Assembly: GCA_009760855.2 (NCBI GenBank)
Contig: WPIO01000001.1
Coordinates: forward strand, 24,740,920 to 24,804,919
Direction: 5' to 3'
DNA from: Cristatella mucedo
Lineage: Eukaryota; Bryozoa; Phylactolaemata; Cristatellidae
DNA length: 64,000 bases
Position numbers and translations under genes: made by a program. Of the stretch, positions 46,837 to 58,460 are shown piece by piece. The notes under the pieces were generated by a model. That model made no database searches and was not told where the DNA came from. It saw nothing but the letters and a program-made list of their open reading frames with translations. Numbering within the stretch: the first letter of the stretch is position 1; the number at the start of each line of letters is the position of its first letter.

Positions 46837-48391
46837 CGAAATTCGTGCACGGCGGCTAGGGCTACTACTACCTAAACGACGTCCGGATGCAGATAGTCCC
46901 GATCGGCAACTATTAAATCACACGGCGCTGGTAACCTTTCAGCCATAGTCGGGCGAATGAACGAATAACTGGGCGGCTAGCGGATAGGCAGCCACCCTTA
47001 GGCGACCGACGAGTCCGGCCTTCGCTAGGCTGATGACGAACGAAAGACCTCCACTGAGCTGGAGCCGCCGAGCGGTGTGCAGTCGGCTCGGAGGTCGCGT
47101 TGGTATTTCGCGACTGCGTAGCCGAGCCCAGCGCTTCAGCCAGCTCTTTATACATTTCTTTTTTAGAGCCCTCCGCGTGCATGTGATAAACAAAGCTGTC
47201 GCTCGGTGGTCGATCGGAGAAAAATTCCCGCGTTCGGCGGTCCAATCTCAGCACAGCGAAGGCGGCGCCCGATCGACGAACCGAACTCGAACCGCAGCCT
47301 TCACGCCACCTGCCCGGCAGGTGGCGCCGTCGGCGTCAAGGCAGATCCTTATACGCACGACGAGCGGCGACTGCAGTCCAGCCGAGACCGCGCGGCAGCT
47401 GGCTCGCTATGAAAACTCGATGCGCGCGAGGCACCGCAGCCCGCAGGCTGGACCAACAGCCTCCCGGTTGCGACCGGCGCGCACTTACGATCCCACCGGC
47501 AGCGCGTCAACGTCGGCGGTGGCTGGTGGGCGGCGGCGGCCCGTCAGACGCAAGCGGTCGACGCAACTCGGGCCACAAAGCAAGCACACAGAAGCTCGGC
47601 GGCGGTCTCGTATTCTCACCGTCGAGTGGGCGGGCGGGCGGGCTGGCCAAAGCAGTCCGCGAGGGGCGAGAACACCTCATCCTAGGTCAGCGAGCGTTAA
47701 GCGCCTGCATGCGGTCGTGAACGGACAGCGGTTTTCGCTAGACCGGTAATAGCGCGCAAGCACCGACGCAGCAAAACGGCGCGGCGTCGCGGACCAGGAA
47801 ATGAGCGCATTTTCTCGAGGCACGGAAAGGGAACGAGCCGCGTCACGTGGCCAGCGCACGGCCGACGGGAGTCGGCGGTCCAACGATGCAATACGGCTCG
47901 TCCCAGGCAACTGAAGGACAGCTAGCGAAGCGTCGGATCGGCGGCGGGACGAGCGAGCGAACCTGTTCAGCGCAAACTTACTAGCATCAAAATGGTCAGC
48001 CGAAGCACGTCGCTGCAAGCGAGGCTGTGCCGCTTTCCCGCGCTTCACGCAGTGCGCGTCATGCTCGCGAGCCTCCGGTTACTCCGCCGGGCAGCCGGCC
48101 AGGCTGGCAGCCAGGTGCACTCACTTCCTCACCCGGGTACTGCTCTCCGCTGCTTCGGGGCGCTATCGACCCGCTACTGCGTCGGGCTCGCGGAGGGCAG
48201 GGTGATTAGCGAATCATAATCGATACCGTTTTAGCACTCAATCGCGTTGCCAATCAAGGATCAGAGATAATGAAACGACGGCCGGAAGAACGGCGCCTTA
48301 TTACGCCTTATTACTTAAAAAGGCATCCCAGGCCCTAGGGTAATCGGATCGAATCCGTCCGCGGATTTCGGACACGTCCGCAAAAGCTACA

Positions 48392-48423
48392 GTCCTCGGA
48401 TGGAGGGCGGCCCATCCGAGGAC
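48392..48423. repeat. Perfect 12-bp inverted repeat
   Basis: GTCCTCGGATGG (48392-48403) and its exact reverse complement (48412-48423) with an 8-nt spacer. A 12-nt direct repeat, CCGTCCGCGGAT, brackets it at 48355-48366 and 48435-48446. Confidence 0.85.
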
Positions 48424-48486
48424 AGACGGTCCTTCCGTCCGCGGATCAAAGATCCTTGTTGCCGCCGCCGACCGTCGCCGCCACCG

Positions 48487-48727
48487 CAGTGGCGTACTGA
48501 TGGGGGGGGGGCATATGTCGCCGGGCGCTGGGCCAGGGGGCGCCAAAATGGGCGCCAAATACTGGGGGATGGGCTCCATCCTTGTTGTTCGTAACCGGGC
48601 GCACAATATCCATTGAGCTCGTCTTCCCCACCGGCTACGCCGTTGGATGCACACACCCCGTCCGCATCCTTCAGCTTTGCCGCCCTGGGGCGCGCCCGTT
48701 AGAGGGCGCTCGTCCGCGCCGCCACTG
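48487..48727. mobile_element. Possible 241-bp non-autonomous DNA transposon
   Basis: Termini CAGTGGCG (48487-48494) and CGCCACTG (48720-48727) are inverted. The left end continues into a G run and 'gccgggcgctgggcc', then 'gggcgccaaaatgggcgcc', a style seen in non-autonomous DNA elements of many animals. Target duplications are not clear. Confidence 0.4.
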
Positions 48728-49928
48728 GCCGCACCATCCATCCCTCGCCCCATTCGTTCAACCTGCAAGGTGTCGCTGAACGGCACCTTCTCCCGCGCCG
48801 CTGCTCGAGCGTATTCTCGTCTCATAAGCTGCGCTTATTTTAAGGGCTGTTCGGGCCTACCTACCCTTTGTCGGCAGCCAGTTCCGCTGCAACGACGATA
48901 GGTTTTGTCGTACGATAGTGGGGTAGTCGCTGCAGTGCGACCCTCCGTTGATTGAACTGACCGGGTGCTCCCACTTGGCCCTAGGCTGCAAACTGCTTGC
49001 CGGGACAGGATCGACCCTAGCGACTCGCAACCGCAACCAGGCACGCGGTATTCTTGAGGCCAGCGTGGGCCCGCCTTCTTAATGATACCGCTCAGATCGC
49101 GGCCGAGACGAATTCAGATTGCGGAAGTCCAATAGGGGTGGGGAAAAGTACATCGACCGGGTAGAAATACACTCGCGAGCGAAGCTAGCAGAGCCAGCAT
49201 AGAAGCGTCGGTGTCAAAGCAAAGATTTCTAACCTTAGCACACCGCGAGAGACACGTCTGACCTTAATCGCACGGATCCAGTTTACACCCCAGAGAGGTT
49301 AATAGGGCAAGTCGATATATCTTGCCGCGGCTCCGACCGCACGGTCGTCACAGCACTGGGCATTGCTCAACGTATGCCGTCATACGCTATTGCCTTCGAC
49401 CAGGAGGATATTTCGTTACTTGCCAGAATGTTTTTACCTGCTGCTTCTTTATGGGCGTGAAATCTTTGCCCGATCCGTCGTCGGACCCTATAAAGCATAT
49501 GCGTCGAACGCGATTTGTTAGCTAATTCGGAGCGAGACTGGAGCGTCAGCTGGTCTCGCGGATTCAGCGCACCCACTTCCAACCCGTGCTGAACAGCAGG
49601 ATGGCTGCGTACACTCGACGAGGTTACAAACGCGCTGCATGTGCCGGCTCCTGCGCTCTGGTTCCTCTGTCCACAAACGCGGTGCTCGTAGCGAGCGCTC
49701 GTGGCGGCCATCGGTCGTCCCAGGTGCGTCAACGTACAGCCGAAACTGCCTCCAGCATTCCAACTCTCGGCCTGCAACTGGACGCTTCAATCAACTAGCA
49801 GCCAGAGTTGATGGCAAGTGATCCTCAGCCTCAGCCCTACCTCTCCTAGCTTGAGTAATTCATGTGACTGCCGACGGTTGCTCGCACTCTCTCCTCTCCA
49901 GCTGTCCGGGAGCGACCGAAGCTCTTCT

Positions 49929-49929
<1 letters not shown>

Positions 49930-49983
<54 letters not shown>
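49930..49983. repeat. (TC)n microsatellite
   Basis: CT/TC dinucleotide array. Confidence 0.95.
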
Positions 49984-49985
<2 letters not shown>

Positions 49986-50109
49986 CTCTCACTCACTGTA
50001 CTAAGTCGTTGGCATTAAATTACGTTAACCATCCGGTGAATTGAGTTAATCATCCGAAATCATTCCCAATGTGCTCTTCCTTGCAGACTCGAGCGACGCA
50101 GAACGGCGT

Positions 50110-50480
50110 AGCTGGCTTCTCGAACCAGTGGTCGTAGAACCTATGGTCCCAAAGCCTGGAGCTCACTTCCAACTTGCGTCACGACATCACCTGAATGACC
50201 CACATTAAAAAAAACTAAAAACGCATTTATTTATTACAGCATTTAGTGGGTCCATGTGATTCATCATGTACGTGCTTATGCTTGCTGACCCTGAGTGTGC
50301 TGCCGCTAACCATACTCAATGCTGACACTGTGCATATCACTCCTAATCATGTTATTCTTGTTATTTATTGAGCATGCTACCACTAACCATTCGATCGTGC
50401 TTCCTTTACAGCAATTGGAATGCACCTTGATTGAGTCCTCTGAGGGCGCTTTATCAAATGTATTATTATTATATTTCAAA
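50110..50480 (+). pseudogene. LINE A 3' end with final RT codons
   Basis: Ends the RT frame near 'ggtcccaaagcctggagctc' (the P..WNSLP region), then the 3' UTR and terminal 'gaatgcaccttgattgagtc' and 'gagggcgctttatcaaatg' with an ATT tail. Confidence 0.65.
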
Positions 50481-50759
50481 GCTATCGAGAGGTTCACCGG
50501 CTCACAGCACCAAACATAGGATACAACCCTCTGACTAGGAGCCCGGAGTAAACTGACAATTGCAAAAGTCGGGCTTTTTATTTTAGCCTAACTATAGATC
50601 ATGACGTAACAGGTTCATAACCATAATTTAGCAACCGTAATTCATATACAGATATATAAGCAGTAATAATCAGGCTAATTTAGCATGCCATCGTTTCAGT
50701 ATCTTACAATCGCACCAAAAGTAAAAGCACTATAACTCAGTTAATAATATAAGTCCTAA
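50481..50759. other. Unassigned sequence
   Basis: No gene or repeat recognised. Confidence 0.35.
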
Positions 50760-50855
50760 TGATGATGATAATAACAATAATAATAAGACACTTGTATAGG
50801 TCCCTAGGAGAATTAGATTTCTCTCTGGGCATTTTAAATGTGCTGGAAAGGTAGA
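50760..50855 (-). repeat. LINE A tail fragment
   Basis: AAT-rich run, 'taggtccctaggagaattag' and 'tctctctgggcattttaaat', the reverse of the LINE A end, diverged. Confidence 0.5.
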
Positions 50856-51104
50856 CGAGTTCTTGCAACTCCAGTAGGTGAGTTGCCGAGTAATCTCTGA
50901 AGTTTTTCACCGACTGGTCATTTTTTATAAACAGTGCACTGATTCAAGTGGCTAGAATAACCATGCCACTATCTCGAGTACATATTTATCTCTGAAAGTG
51001 AAAGAGGTCGTCTTTGAAAAATAAGCTTGTGAAATGTTGGCTTGCTACATCAGCCTGATTAAGGCTGCCGAGACATTATTCGAGGTTCCTGAGTTTTAAT
51101 GACT

Positions 51105-51350
<246 letters not shown>

Positions 51351-51543
51351 TCCCCCCCCGATCCTTGTCGTTAAGTCACCCCTCCCCTCCCACGACATAA
51401 AACTCGTCAATGTTTTCCATTAGCCGAATTTCTCTCATTGCCAACGATAAATACTTGGTAGAGTGCTAGTGTTTATTCTCATCATCGCGGCTGCCGCGAC
51501 ACGCACGTTCGCCTACCGCCGGGCCGACTGTTCAACGGCTCAC

Positions 51544-51764
51544 GATCGTCGCGCGAAGCGCCTCTACGTCCCCGTCTCTACCGTCCGCACTGGAAATGGA
51601 GAGCTTCTTGGAAGCTGTGAGGGCAGCTTCCAATTCGGACTGAAGCCGCTTCACGAAAGGCATCGTGTCGTCATCAGGGGGCAGGGCGCAAGGTAGGCGG
51701 AGCGCTACGTCCAGAGAGCGAGGAAGAGCAGCAATAGGCTTTGCGTGAGCCACGCGCGCCGCAC
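51544..51764 (-). CDS. Candidate internal exon, unknown protein
   Basis: Minus-strand open frame bounded by a pyrimidine-rich acceptor (TTTTTTATATTAG) at 51765 and a donor-like GATC|GTGAGC at 51544/51543. The frame encodes about 73 residues, including 'IAALPRSLDVALRLPCALPP', then DDDTMPFVKRLQSELEAAL, then 'ISSADGRDGDVEALRATI'. Amino-acid composition is balanced and protein-like, unlike the repeat frames around it. It begins in phase 1, compatible with the candidate exon at 53252-53389. No family recognised. Not an established gene. Confidence 0.35.
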
Positions 51765-51784
51765 CTAATATAAAAAACATATAT

Positions 51785-51917
51785 AATTAATTTGCATAGC
51801 ACCCCGAGAGAACTTAATCTATATTCAGGTGCGTTACACATGCCTCGGGGCTCGAGCCCACGACCTCAGCCGACCTTGATGGGGGCGAGCGCCTTAACCG
51901 CTGGACCAAACCAGCGC
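51785..51917 (-). repeat. SINE1 copy
   Basis: Minus: head 'tggtttggtccagcggttaa', B box in 'gtcgtgggctcgagccccga', tail end at 'gctatgcaaattaattata'. Well preserved. Confidence 0.75.
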
Positions 51918-52449
51918 TTCGTTCGAGATCGGCGTCGCGGCGAGCTGGTTAGAGGAGAGCGGCTTCATTTGAAGAGTATCAGTTGTTCTCTCTGATAGCG
52001 TCGAAGCAAGAAAGTCTAGCAGATACTTTACAGCGAGCTTTAAACAAGAAAAGCTTTCAAGTCATGGAAAATTCCTTGTCTTTACTCCCCCAGACAGGAA
52101 ATAGAGTGTCCGATACTCCAGCTCGATCACGTTTAGCCCGCGATTGCGGCTCGTAACGAAACGGAATAAAACCTAGCCATTGTTACCCAACATAAAAAAA
52201 CGAATATCTCTTCGCGCCTAACTGCATACCTTTCAGTATGCAGGTCGGATTGTACCAAGCAGGATTCTATGCAGTATATTCCCGATTTTATGCAGTTTAA
52301 TGTCCTATAATGCTCAATAGTTGTATCCAGGAAGAGTCCTAAACTTGAGAAACTTCCATATTCAGTTGCTTGATTTAAAAAAATGAGCAAAAATAACTTA
52401 TCCTAAAGCGCACATGTAAACGCAAATTTAGTACCAAATGTAACTACAA

Positions 52450-53039
52450 AAGTTGTACTACAGCTAAGCATTATAATTATGCGAACGCACAGTTTACCTT
52501 AAACTGTGGTTGATGTACTCTGCGGTCGAGTAATAATAAGGATGAAAATTATATTGCTACGACCGCGCGACCCTCACTAAAACGGGTAGCAGCACAACGC
52601 TTGCAATAGTCTAAAATCTGGATCTAGCAATATACCAACGATAACGAAACAGCTCTCGATAAACCGCAAGCATCGCTAGCAACAGCACGATAGTAGAAAA
52701 AACACAAACCACAGCCTTATATTACGGCTGATGCGACAGGTGACTTGCAGCCGACTCGCTTACAGGCTGACAGCAGCTCACGCTCAGCGCTAGTACTCAC
52801 CGACCGACAGACGATTGCTCCTAGTGACCGACTGCGGTCAGGCACATGCCTTACTTATATAGTAGCCCGGCAATAAGTCAGACAATAATCCCGTTCGTAC
52901 ATAACAATCCATCACGCTTCTAATTAAGCCTCGGCTTATCGCGGCTATTTCTTAAGCGGCTCAGTTCTAATTCAGCGGCAAAGCTTGTAATCGAGGTTAA
53001 GCTGTCAAACGTTTAGCTTATAATCGTGGGACGTGACAC
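52450..53039 (-). mobile_element. Possible solo LTR
   Basis: Minus strand starts 'tgtcacgtcccacgattata', with a TATA-like 'actatataagtaagg' near 52850-52865. No coding frame for gag or pol lies beside it. The exact 3' border and a target duplication could not be fixed. It may instead be a cellular promoter. Confidence 0.3.
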
Positions 53040-53251
53040 TATATAAACCCTCCTTTAGAGAAACACACGTCCGTCCTAGGACATTTGGTTGGTCATAGAC
53101 TCGTAGTGCCTGTGACAGCTTCAATTGAGCTTGTAGACTCCAGATGCTGTCTGGGTTGCTGCTGCGAGCAGGGAGCTGGAAGGAGCCGGCGCTGGGCTGC
53201 AATGGAGCCGTTCTAATGACGCCGGTTGTATCACATCTTGCCACCGTCTAC

Positions 53252-53389
53252 CGCTAGCCGAGAAGTAAGTTGTAGACGCTCCGAAGCATGCCATCTGAAT
53301 CATGCTATCAGCCGACTGTAGCAGCAGTTGAGCGCTACCGGTCAAGATTGCCTCCTCCTGCACGTACTGCTTCTCCTGCTTCGGCATAC
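53252..53389 (-). CDS. Candidate exon, unknown protein
   Basis: Minus strand: acceptor ATGCTTTAG at 53390, then GT and an ATG (53387-53385), 45 codons reading 'MPKQEKQYVQEEAILTGSAQ', then 'LLLQSADSMIQMACFG' and 'STTYFSAS', and a donor-like AGCG|GTAGAC at 53252/53251. It ends in phase 1 and would splice in frame to the candidate at 51764 (G+GT, Gly). It looks helical and protein-like. The frame also stays open past the donor to 53121, so the boundary is uncertain. No family assigned. Confidence 0.33.
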
Positions 53390-53994
53390 CTAAAGCATTG
53401 AAATAGTACTCATTGAAATAGTACGAAGAGAAGAAAAGTGGAGAGCCAGAAGACAGACAGATAGCACTGTGGACAAAACGAGAAATCCGAAACTGGACTG
53501 GCTGCACCTATAATATACTCTTGGTAGTATCGAAGCTCGAGGGACGAACGTCCTTTCGCTTGATAGAGATACTCAAGAATTCGTAAAAAAAAAGACAGAA
53601 AGGCTGGCTTACATCACAAAGCGGAAACTAAAGCGGAACAGAAAAAATTGACAGCGACCATATTAATAATCAAGTCGGACGGACAGTCCATCTGAGCCAT
53701 GCATATCGTACTTAAAAAAGAAAATGTACCTTGGCCAAGGAGTTCTGCTGTTCCACTATGATCGTCGCATGCTCGATTACATTGTTACACCTTCAAACCT
53801 ATTCTAAACAAACAAAAAGTTCACCTCTAGGCGAATATTACTAATTAACGATGACAGTGCGATGACACCAAGGCACCGTCATTGAACTGACCCAAAAGGG
53901 TCAATAACAATTATCATTTGCCTACCAAGGCCAGAGAGGCACCAAACGACCAAAGCAAATCCTTTTATCCGCGCATTGCTACAGTTCCAATGAC
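53390..53994. other. Unassigned sequence
   Basis: Contains a GACCC-AAAA-GGGTC inverted motif at 53889-53902, also found at 19821-19834. Nothing else recognised. Confidence 0.35.
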
Positions 53995-54152
53995 GCCGCT
54001 CTGGTTCGGCCTAGTGGTCAAGGTGCTCGCCCCGACCACGGTCAAGGTGAATGCACTTGATGACTGAGGTCGTGGATTCTAACCCCGTTGCGTATGTGAA
54101 GCGCCTGAATAGAGACTAAGTTCTCTTAGGGCGCTATACAAATGAGTTATAT
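53995..54152 (+). repeat. SINE1 copy, full length
   Basis: 'gccgctctggttcggcctag' head, 'ggtcaaggtgaatgcacttg' linker, B box 'gtcgtggattctaaccccgt', tail 'tgtgaagcgcctgaatagag' to 'gctatacaaatgagttata'. Confidence 0.8.
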
Positions 54153-55754
54153 TTAGTATTACGAAGGCCCAATGAGAATCCATCTCAAACTACGCCATGA
54201 GTTCGCTGAGAGTCCGTAGCTCGGCTCCTAACTCGTACAAACTGCACACATCCCGTAACTTCCACGCTCAATAGTGGGAGCAGGGCGGCATGGTTATTCA
54301 TCTATTATTTTGTTAACACATGAAAAAACGTAGCTATTGTTTACCATAATGAAATGGCCTAAGCGCAAGTAAACAAATATCATGCAATGCAAGCAAAATC
54401 TACGAAGACCACTAGAAGCGGCTAAGATTTAGATTTAATCTCGCTCTGGTAAAGCAACGGATCTCGTTATCACTATTTTAACAAATACATAAGAGTAAGT
54501 CCAAACCGGCTTCAATCGCAGCTCAATTGTCCAATCCATGACAAAACAAAAATTCCCCAAGTGAGCAGCTCGAACCGGGCTCAATCTCAAGCACACTATT
54601 CCAAGACGGGCAAAGTAAGAAGCCCGCGTATAGCAAGCGAACGGGCTCGCACAAATCCCATCGACAATTGAAAACCATAAAGATTAGCTGTTCAAATAAA
54701 CAGTATGATGATGGCTTTTTCAACGCTAAATCTGAAAGCTGGCAAATAATTTCGCCAGATCCGTAATGCAACAACGTTATTGTAACCGAATAAATCACGG
54801 ACTGAATAGTGAAACGTATTCTTGATGCACGCATGTCTCTAAAGCAAGCGATCGTGCTGCTGCTACTTTTCGCGAAGGAAAGGAAGTCTTGTTTTCTTGC
54901 TATCTAAACGCCAGCTGGACACGTTTGAATGGTTTTTAAAACCACGTTTCTTTCCAAGCTACTGAGATTACCCAGTGGCTTCCTTGATGCACGAAAACCT
55001 TTCGGTGAAGCAAGCAAAGCTCCAAGCAAACTGAACTCGTGCTAGGAGAATGGCAGCACAACCTGAGCAGAGGGGCTCCATAACCATGAGTAAGCAGTAA
55101 AAAATGGCAAGATCACCGCACTGAAATTCGAGACGAAACCGGGCTCGCGACAGCTGAACCCAAGCTTTATTGACTACAAACGGTTCTTTCCGCCGTTAGC
55201 CTCTCGCGCTCTATCGCCACGCTCACTAAACTTAGCTCGAGCCTCTTCCATTCTTTTGCATGTCATAGCAAACAAAAAGAATAAGAAGCTCGTAGTCTCT
55301 CTCTCTCAGAAAAGCTACGGCTTCCTTCAGAGAAAGACACCGATACGCAAGATATGACGCCTCGCTTTACGTAACTGTCGTTACGGCAGCCCCCGCGTAC
55401 GGGAGCCTTCAGACGCCCGGTGTCTTCTATCTCACCCATCCCTCTGTCGAAATGTTTACATCGCACCAAAGATGTTAAATTATGACATGAGACTGTGCTT
55501 GAGAATACTAGGGTTTCGCGAATTATAATTGTTGGGAGCCAGATATGCAATTTCCCGTACTTAGATTGCATACAAGGCCGCTATTCATCAGATGCATAAT
55601 TTTTTGTACTCGGGCATAAAGCCGGAGAGTTGTACCTAAGGCTTCGAGGTGAGTTTTACGCTTTGGCTTGTGCTTTCATGCTTATAAATTCACGCCCAAA
55701 GTCTGCAGCTATGGAATAGGCTGGTCTAAAATAAAGACACGGACGTGTTATATT
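54153..55754. other. Unassigned sequence with an LTR-like segment
   Basis: Minus strand at about 55575-55140 is a GC-mixed stretch ending in a possible polyadenylation signal (gtcaataaagcttgggttca, about 55155-55175), which could be an LTR or a 3' UTR. The open frames at 54523-54834 and 55263-55571 (minus) have no known domain. Confidence 0.25.
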
Positions 55755-55872
55755 AGTGGTGTGTGCTCTTCCACTAACCATTCGATCCTGCTTCCTTTGC
55801 AGCAAATAAAAATTTCCGTGGAAGAGATTGAGTTCTCTGAGGTCGCTATATCAAGTGCATTACTATTGTGAT
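55755..55872 (+). repeat. LINE A tail
   Basis: 'ccactaaccattcgatcctg', 'gaagagattgagttctctga', 'gtcgctatatcaagtgcatt'. Only the last ~115 nt are present. Confidence 0.65.
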
Positions 55873-57009
55873 TATTTATTCCTGCCGCGCTCGACTAGCA
55901 TCGGAATACCTGCGTATATCGAGGCAGCAACATCGACTCGCTGTAGCCGTGCCACGAGACGACGCGCCCGCGCAGCCAGTAGCTGTCACGCGTCTGCAAG
56001 GAGTAGCAACGCTACGAGCGTTGCGCTTGTGGCCTAAACATTTTAGTGTAGCATAGTAGTAACACTATCAAAAGCCGACGTTTCGCTCCCGGAAATGGCG
56101 AAGGACTTCGAACGGCTTTGCCCCCTGCAATCAAGTTTGTGACAGCTCTAGGCGTTCGTAGACGAGATCCAGGTCGGTGCCCGTTATCTTGAATAGAATG
56201 CAGCTAAATAGACTTGGAAAGTCTTAGGCTCATTGCCCACTTACCGTTGGTTTAGCCTCGTTTATATGCAATGAAGTATCTAAATTATATTTTGCTATTT
56301 TCAAAGAAATTCGACTAATGAAGACGAGCTCCCGGGAAAGCAGTCTTTGCAGGCACTTCCTTTAATTCGGCATGTCGGAAACACACAGTGTGAGGTATCC
56401 AGTTGACAGCAAACTCATCCCCTTTGTTAGGGCACTTGGGGCGGCAGCCTGCGGTGGGATGCATGTTAGAAGCTTGCTAAGGCATCTACCCTGGCTATTG
56501 TCACGGTCTCTCTTATTAGGATGTTTACGCAAATATAGCATCTAAAGTCCCGAACGAGACTGAGGTCATAGCTATCTACATCGGACCCTGGCCCAAAGCG
56601 CGGTGGAGCGATTCAATGTAGATACAGCTGGGGTGTTGAGCCCAAACCACCACTGTGAGCGCATCCAGGGGCACAGCCCAAGCCTCTCTCAGCAGTATGG
56701 CTGCAGCATGGTCGAGGGCCGTCGTGCATCGCAGGCAGGCAACGAATTAGCTCAACGAAAATTTTTTTTTAGACACCAAGTCCGACCGGTAGCAGCAGCG
56801 GTAGAGAGGAAGACGCTCTGCGTGCTGCATCTACATTGCAAGTAAATACGGTGGAGTAATCGATAACCTATGGCCGCGTTTGTTGTACTTGTAAGGGGTA
56901 GCACTTGAGTAGAATTTTGGCATGCCCGCCTCTACGAAAGTAGACCATGCAAAGCTGTCGTATGATGTTTGTACGCCCCCTACTACTTTCGTATACCCCT
57001 TGCATTCAA
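55873..57009. other. Unassigned sequence
   Basis: No gene recognised. Frames of 62-80 aa only. A partial direct/inverted 'ctttcgta' pattern near 56935-56995 might be the decayed end of the hAT element that follows. Confidence 0.3.
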
Positions 57010-57900
57010 AGGTGGTAGTTTATTTTGCGTTTGTAGATAGCGTTTCACTTAAAGTGAAAGATTTCGCTTTATTTAATTTCCATTGAAGGAGGAGCAGGTG
57101 CACTTTGCCGCTACCGAAATCTTCGATCAATTTAGGGTAATCAAGTACAGCAATTAGTTCATGTTGTATGGATGTCATTGATAATTCATGACACTTTTCC
57201 AGAGCCATAGTTTAGCGTAAACAGGATTTTATGAGCCCCAATTTATAAAAACTGCGCTTTCCGCACACAATGCTTATTGCCATTAAAAGGATGATTTAAA
57301 AAAGCGACCATCACTTCAGACAAAATCTCTGGGAAGCCGCATCCAGAATATAATCCACCACATCGCGACCTCTCATGCACTTTAGTGAGAGTAAATGCGA
57401 AAGTGACCGAAGCTCCTCTACCAGCTCTGTCTTTTCAATTTCCACAATAAAAACTTCGCCTCCGGCATGCGCAGTGGACTCAACTGCCAAATATTCCAGT
57501 AGCTTCTGATTTTTCCAGTGTTTCTGCAAAGGAATGCCGTGTAATCATGCAAAGATGTCACGCTGCATGCTCAACATGGCAAACCGTTCATCAAGGGAGA
57601 CGAGAGTGACGTCAATTTTGTGAAAGAACTGCACTTTAAATTTGTGCAAAGCTTTGACGAGACGATCGTCTCGACCTTCACATAGAAAATGATGCGGCAC
57701 GCGACGGTGCCTTTCAATTACTATTTCAGCTGGTATGTCTAATTGTTCGCATAAATTTGTTTTCATGTCGACTGCTGATGATGAGAGTGTTGCTTTTGCG
57801 GTAGCTACGCAGCAAGCACTACTTGGCTCTGACAAGCTCCTGGAAGAAATCTATTTGCATGTTTTCTTCCTGGATTATCTGACTAACCTTATTGATCTCA
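57010..57900 (-). pseudogene. hAT transposase C-terminal remnant
   Basis: Three frame-shifted segments on the minus strand. About 57835-57550 contains 'KVQFFHKIDVTLVSLDERF', typical of the mid-region of TTF/ZMYM-like hAT transposases. About 57529-57311 contains 'LVEELRSLSHLLSLKCMRG'. About 57208-57020 contains 'MTSIQHELIAVLDYPKLIED' and FGSGKV, resembling the end of the dimerisation domain. No intact catalytic region or N-terminus is present. Confidence 0.55.
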
Positions 57901-57937
57901 ACTAGCAGATTGTGCCATTTTATCAAATCCGTCAGGA

Positions 57938-58110
57938 AAGCGGCTCTCTACCTGTGGGTCGCGACCCCTTTGGGGGCTTCACAGAGGTTGCCTAAGACCA
58001 TAGGAAAACACGTATTTCCACATTTTACACGTACTAATTTTATGGTTGGGGGCCGCAAAACATTAGGCTGTATTAAAAGATCACGGCATTAGGAAGCTTG
58101 AGAACCACGG
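57938..58110. mobile_element. Charlie-like hAT miniature element (~173 bp)
   Basis: Left end 'ctacctgtgggtcgcgaccc' and right end 'cggcattaggaagcttgaga'+ACCACGG match the well-known termini of non-autonomous Charlie-type hAT elements. The interior includes 'gttgcctaagaccataggaa' and 'ttttatggttgggggc'. Flanking octamers CGTCAGGA and CATTAGGA agree at 6 of 8 positions, consistent with an aged 8-bp target duplication. Confidence 0.75.
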
Positions 58111-58209
58111 CATTAGGAAGTAAAAAGAAGCAATTCCTCCTGCTAACGCATTCGCCTTAAATCCCGCTTTTGAATATTTGCCTTTGGAAGCGTCGCGAAT
58201 GTTTAAAAG

Positions 58210-58212
<3 letters not shown>

Positions 58213-58258
<46 letters not shown>

Positions 58259-58268
58259 CGTGTGTGTG
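58213..58268. repeat. (GT)n(CG)n microsatellite
   Basis: GT array passing into a short CG run and back to GT. Alternating purine-pyrimidine, Z-DNA-prone. Confidence 0.95.
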
Positions 58269-58460
58269 GATGTCCTCGGTTTCAAATCGAAGCGCTTTTA
58301 ACCTTGGAATTGTGTTGTCTCTGGGAGTATGTGATGGACACTTCAAAGGAATTGTGCAGAACTTTTTCAAAGCGTTGCTTCTTGAATTTTATGCCGCAAA
58401 AAAATTAATACACTCGGTGCAGGTAACCAAAGGAGGACCATTACCTTAGAGTCTGCTGCA

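Larger units (their letters stand above)
46850..49300. promoter_or_regulatory. CpG island 2, possible promoter of the phosphatase gene
   Basis: G+C and CpG are conspicuously raised compared with both flanks, with GGCGG runs (47515-47540, 47625-47645). Frames such as 47033-47749 (+, 238 aa) are Arg/Ala/Ser/Pro-rich and look like composition artefacts. It sits 5-8 kb upstream of the minus-strand phosphatase start codon, the expected side for its promoter and a non-coding first exon. No TSS can be fixed from sequence alone. Confidence 0.45.

Noticed and set aside
47033-47749. 238-aa plus frame in CpG island 2
   Set aside because: Same compositional artefact; no domain and competing frames on the other strand.
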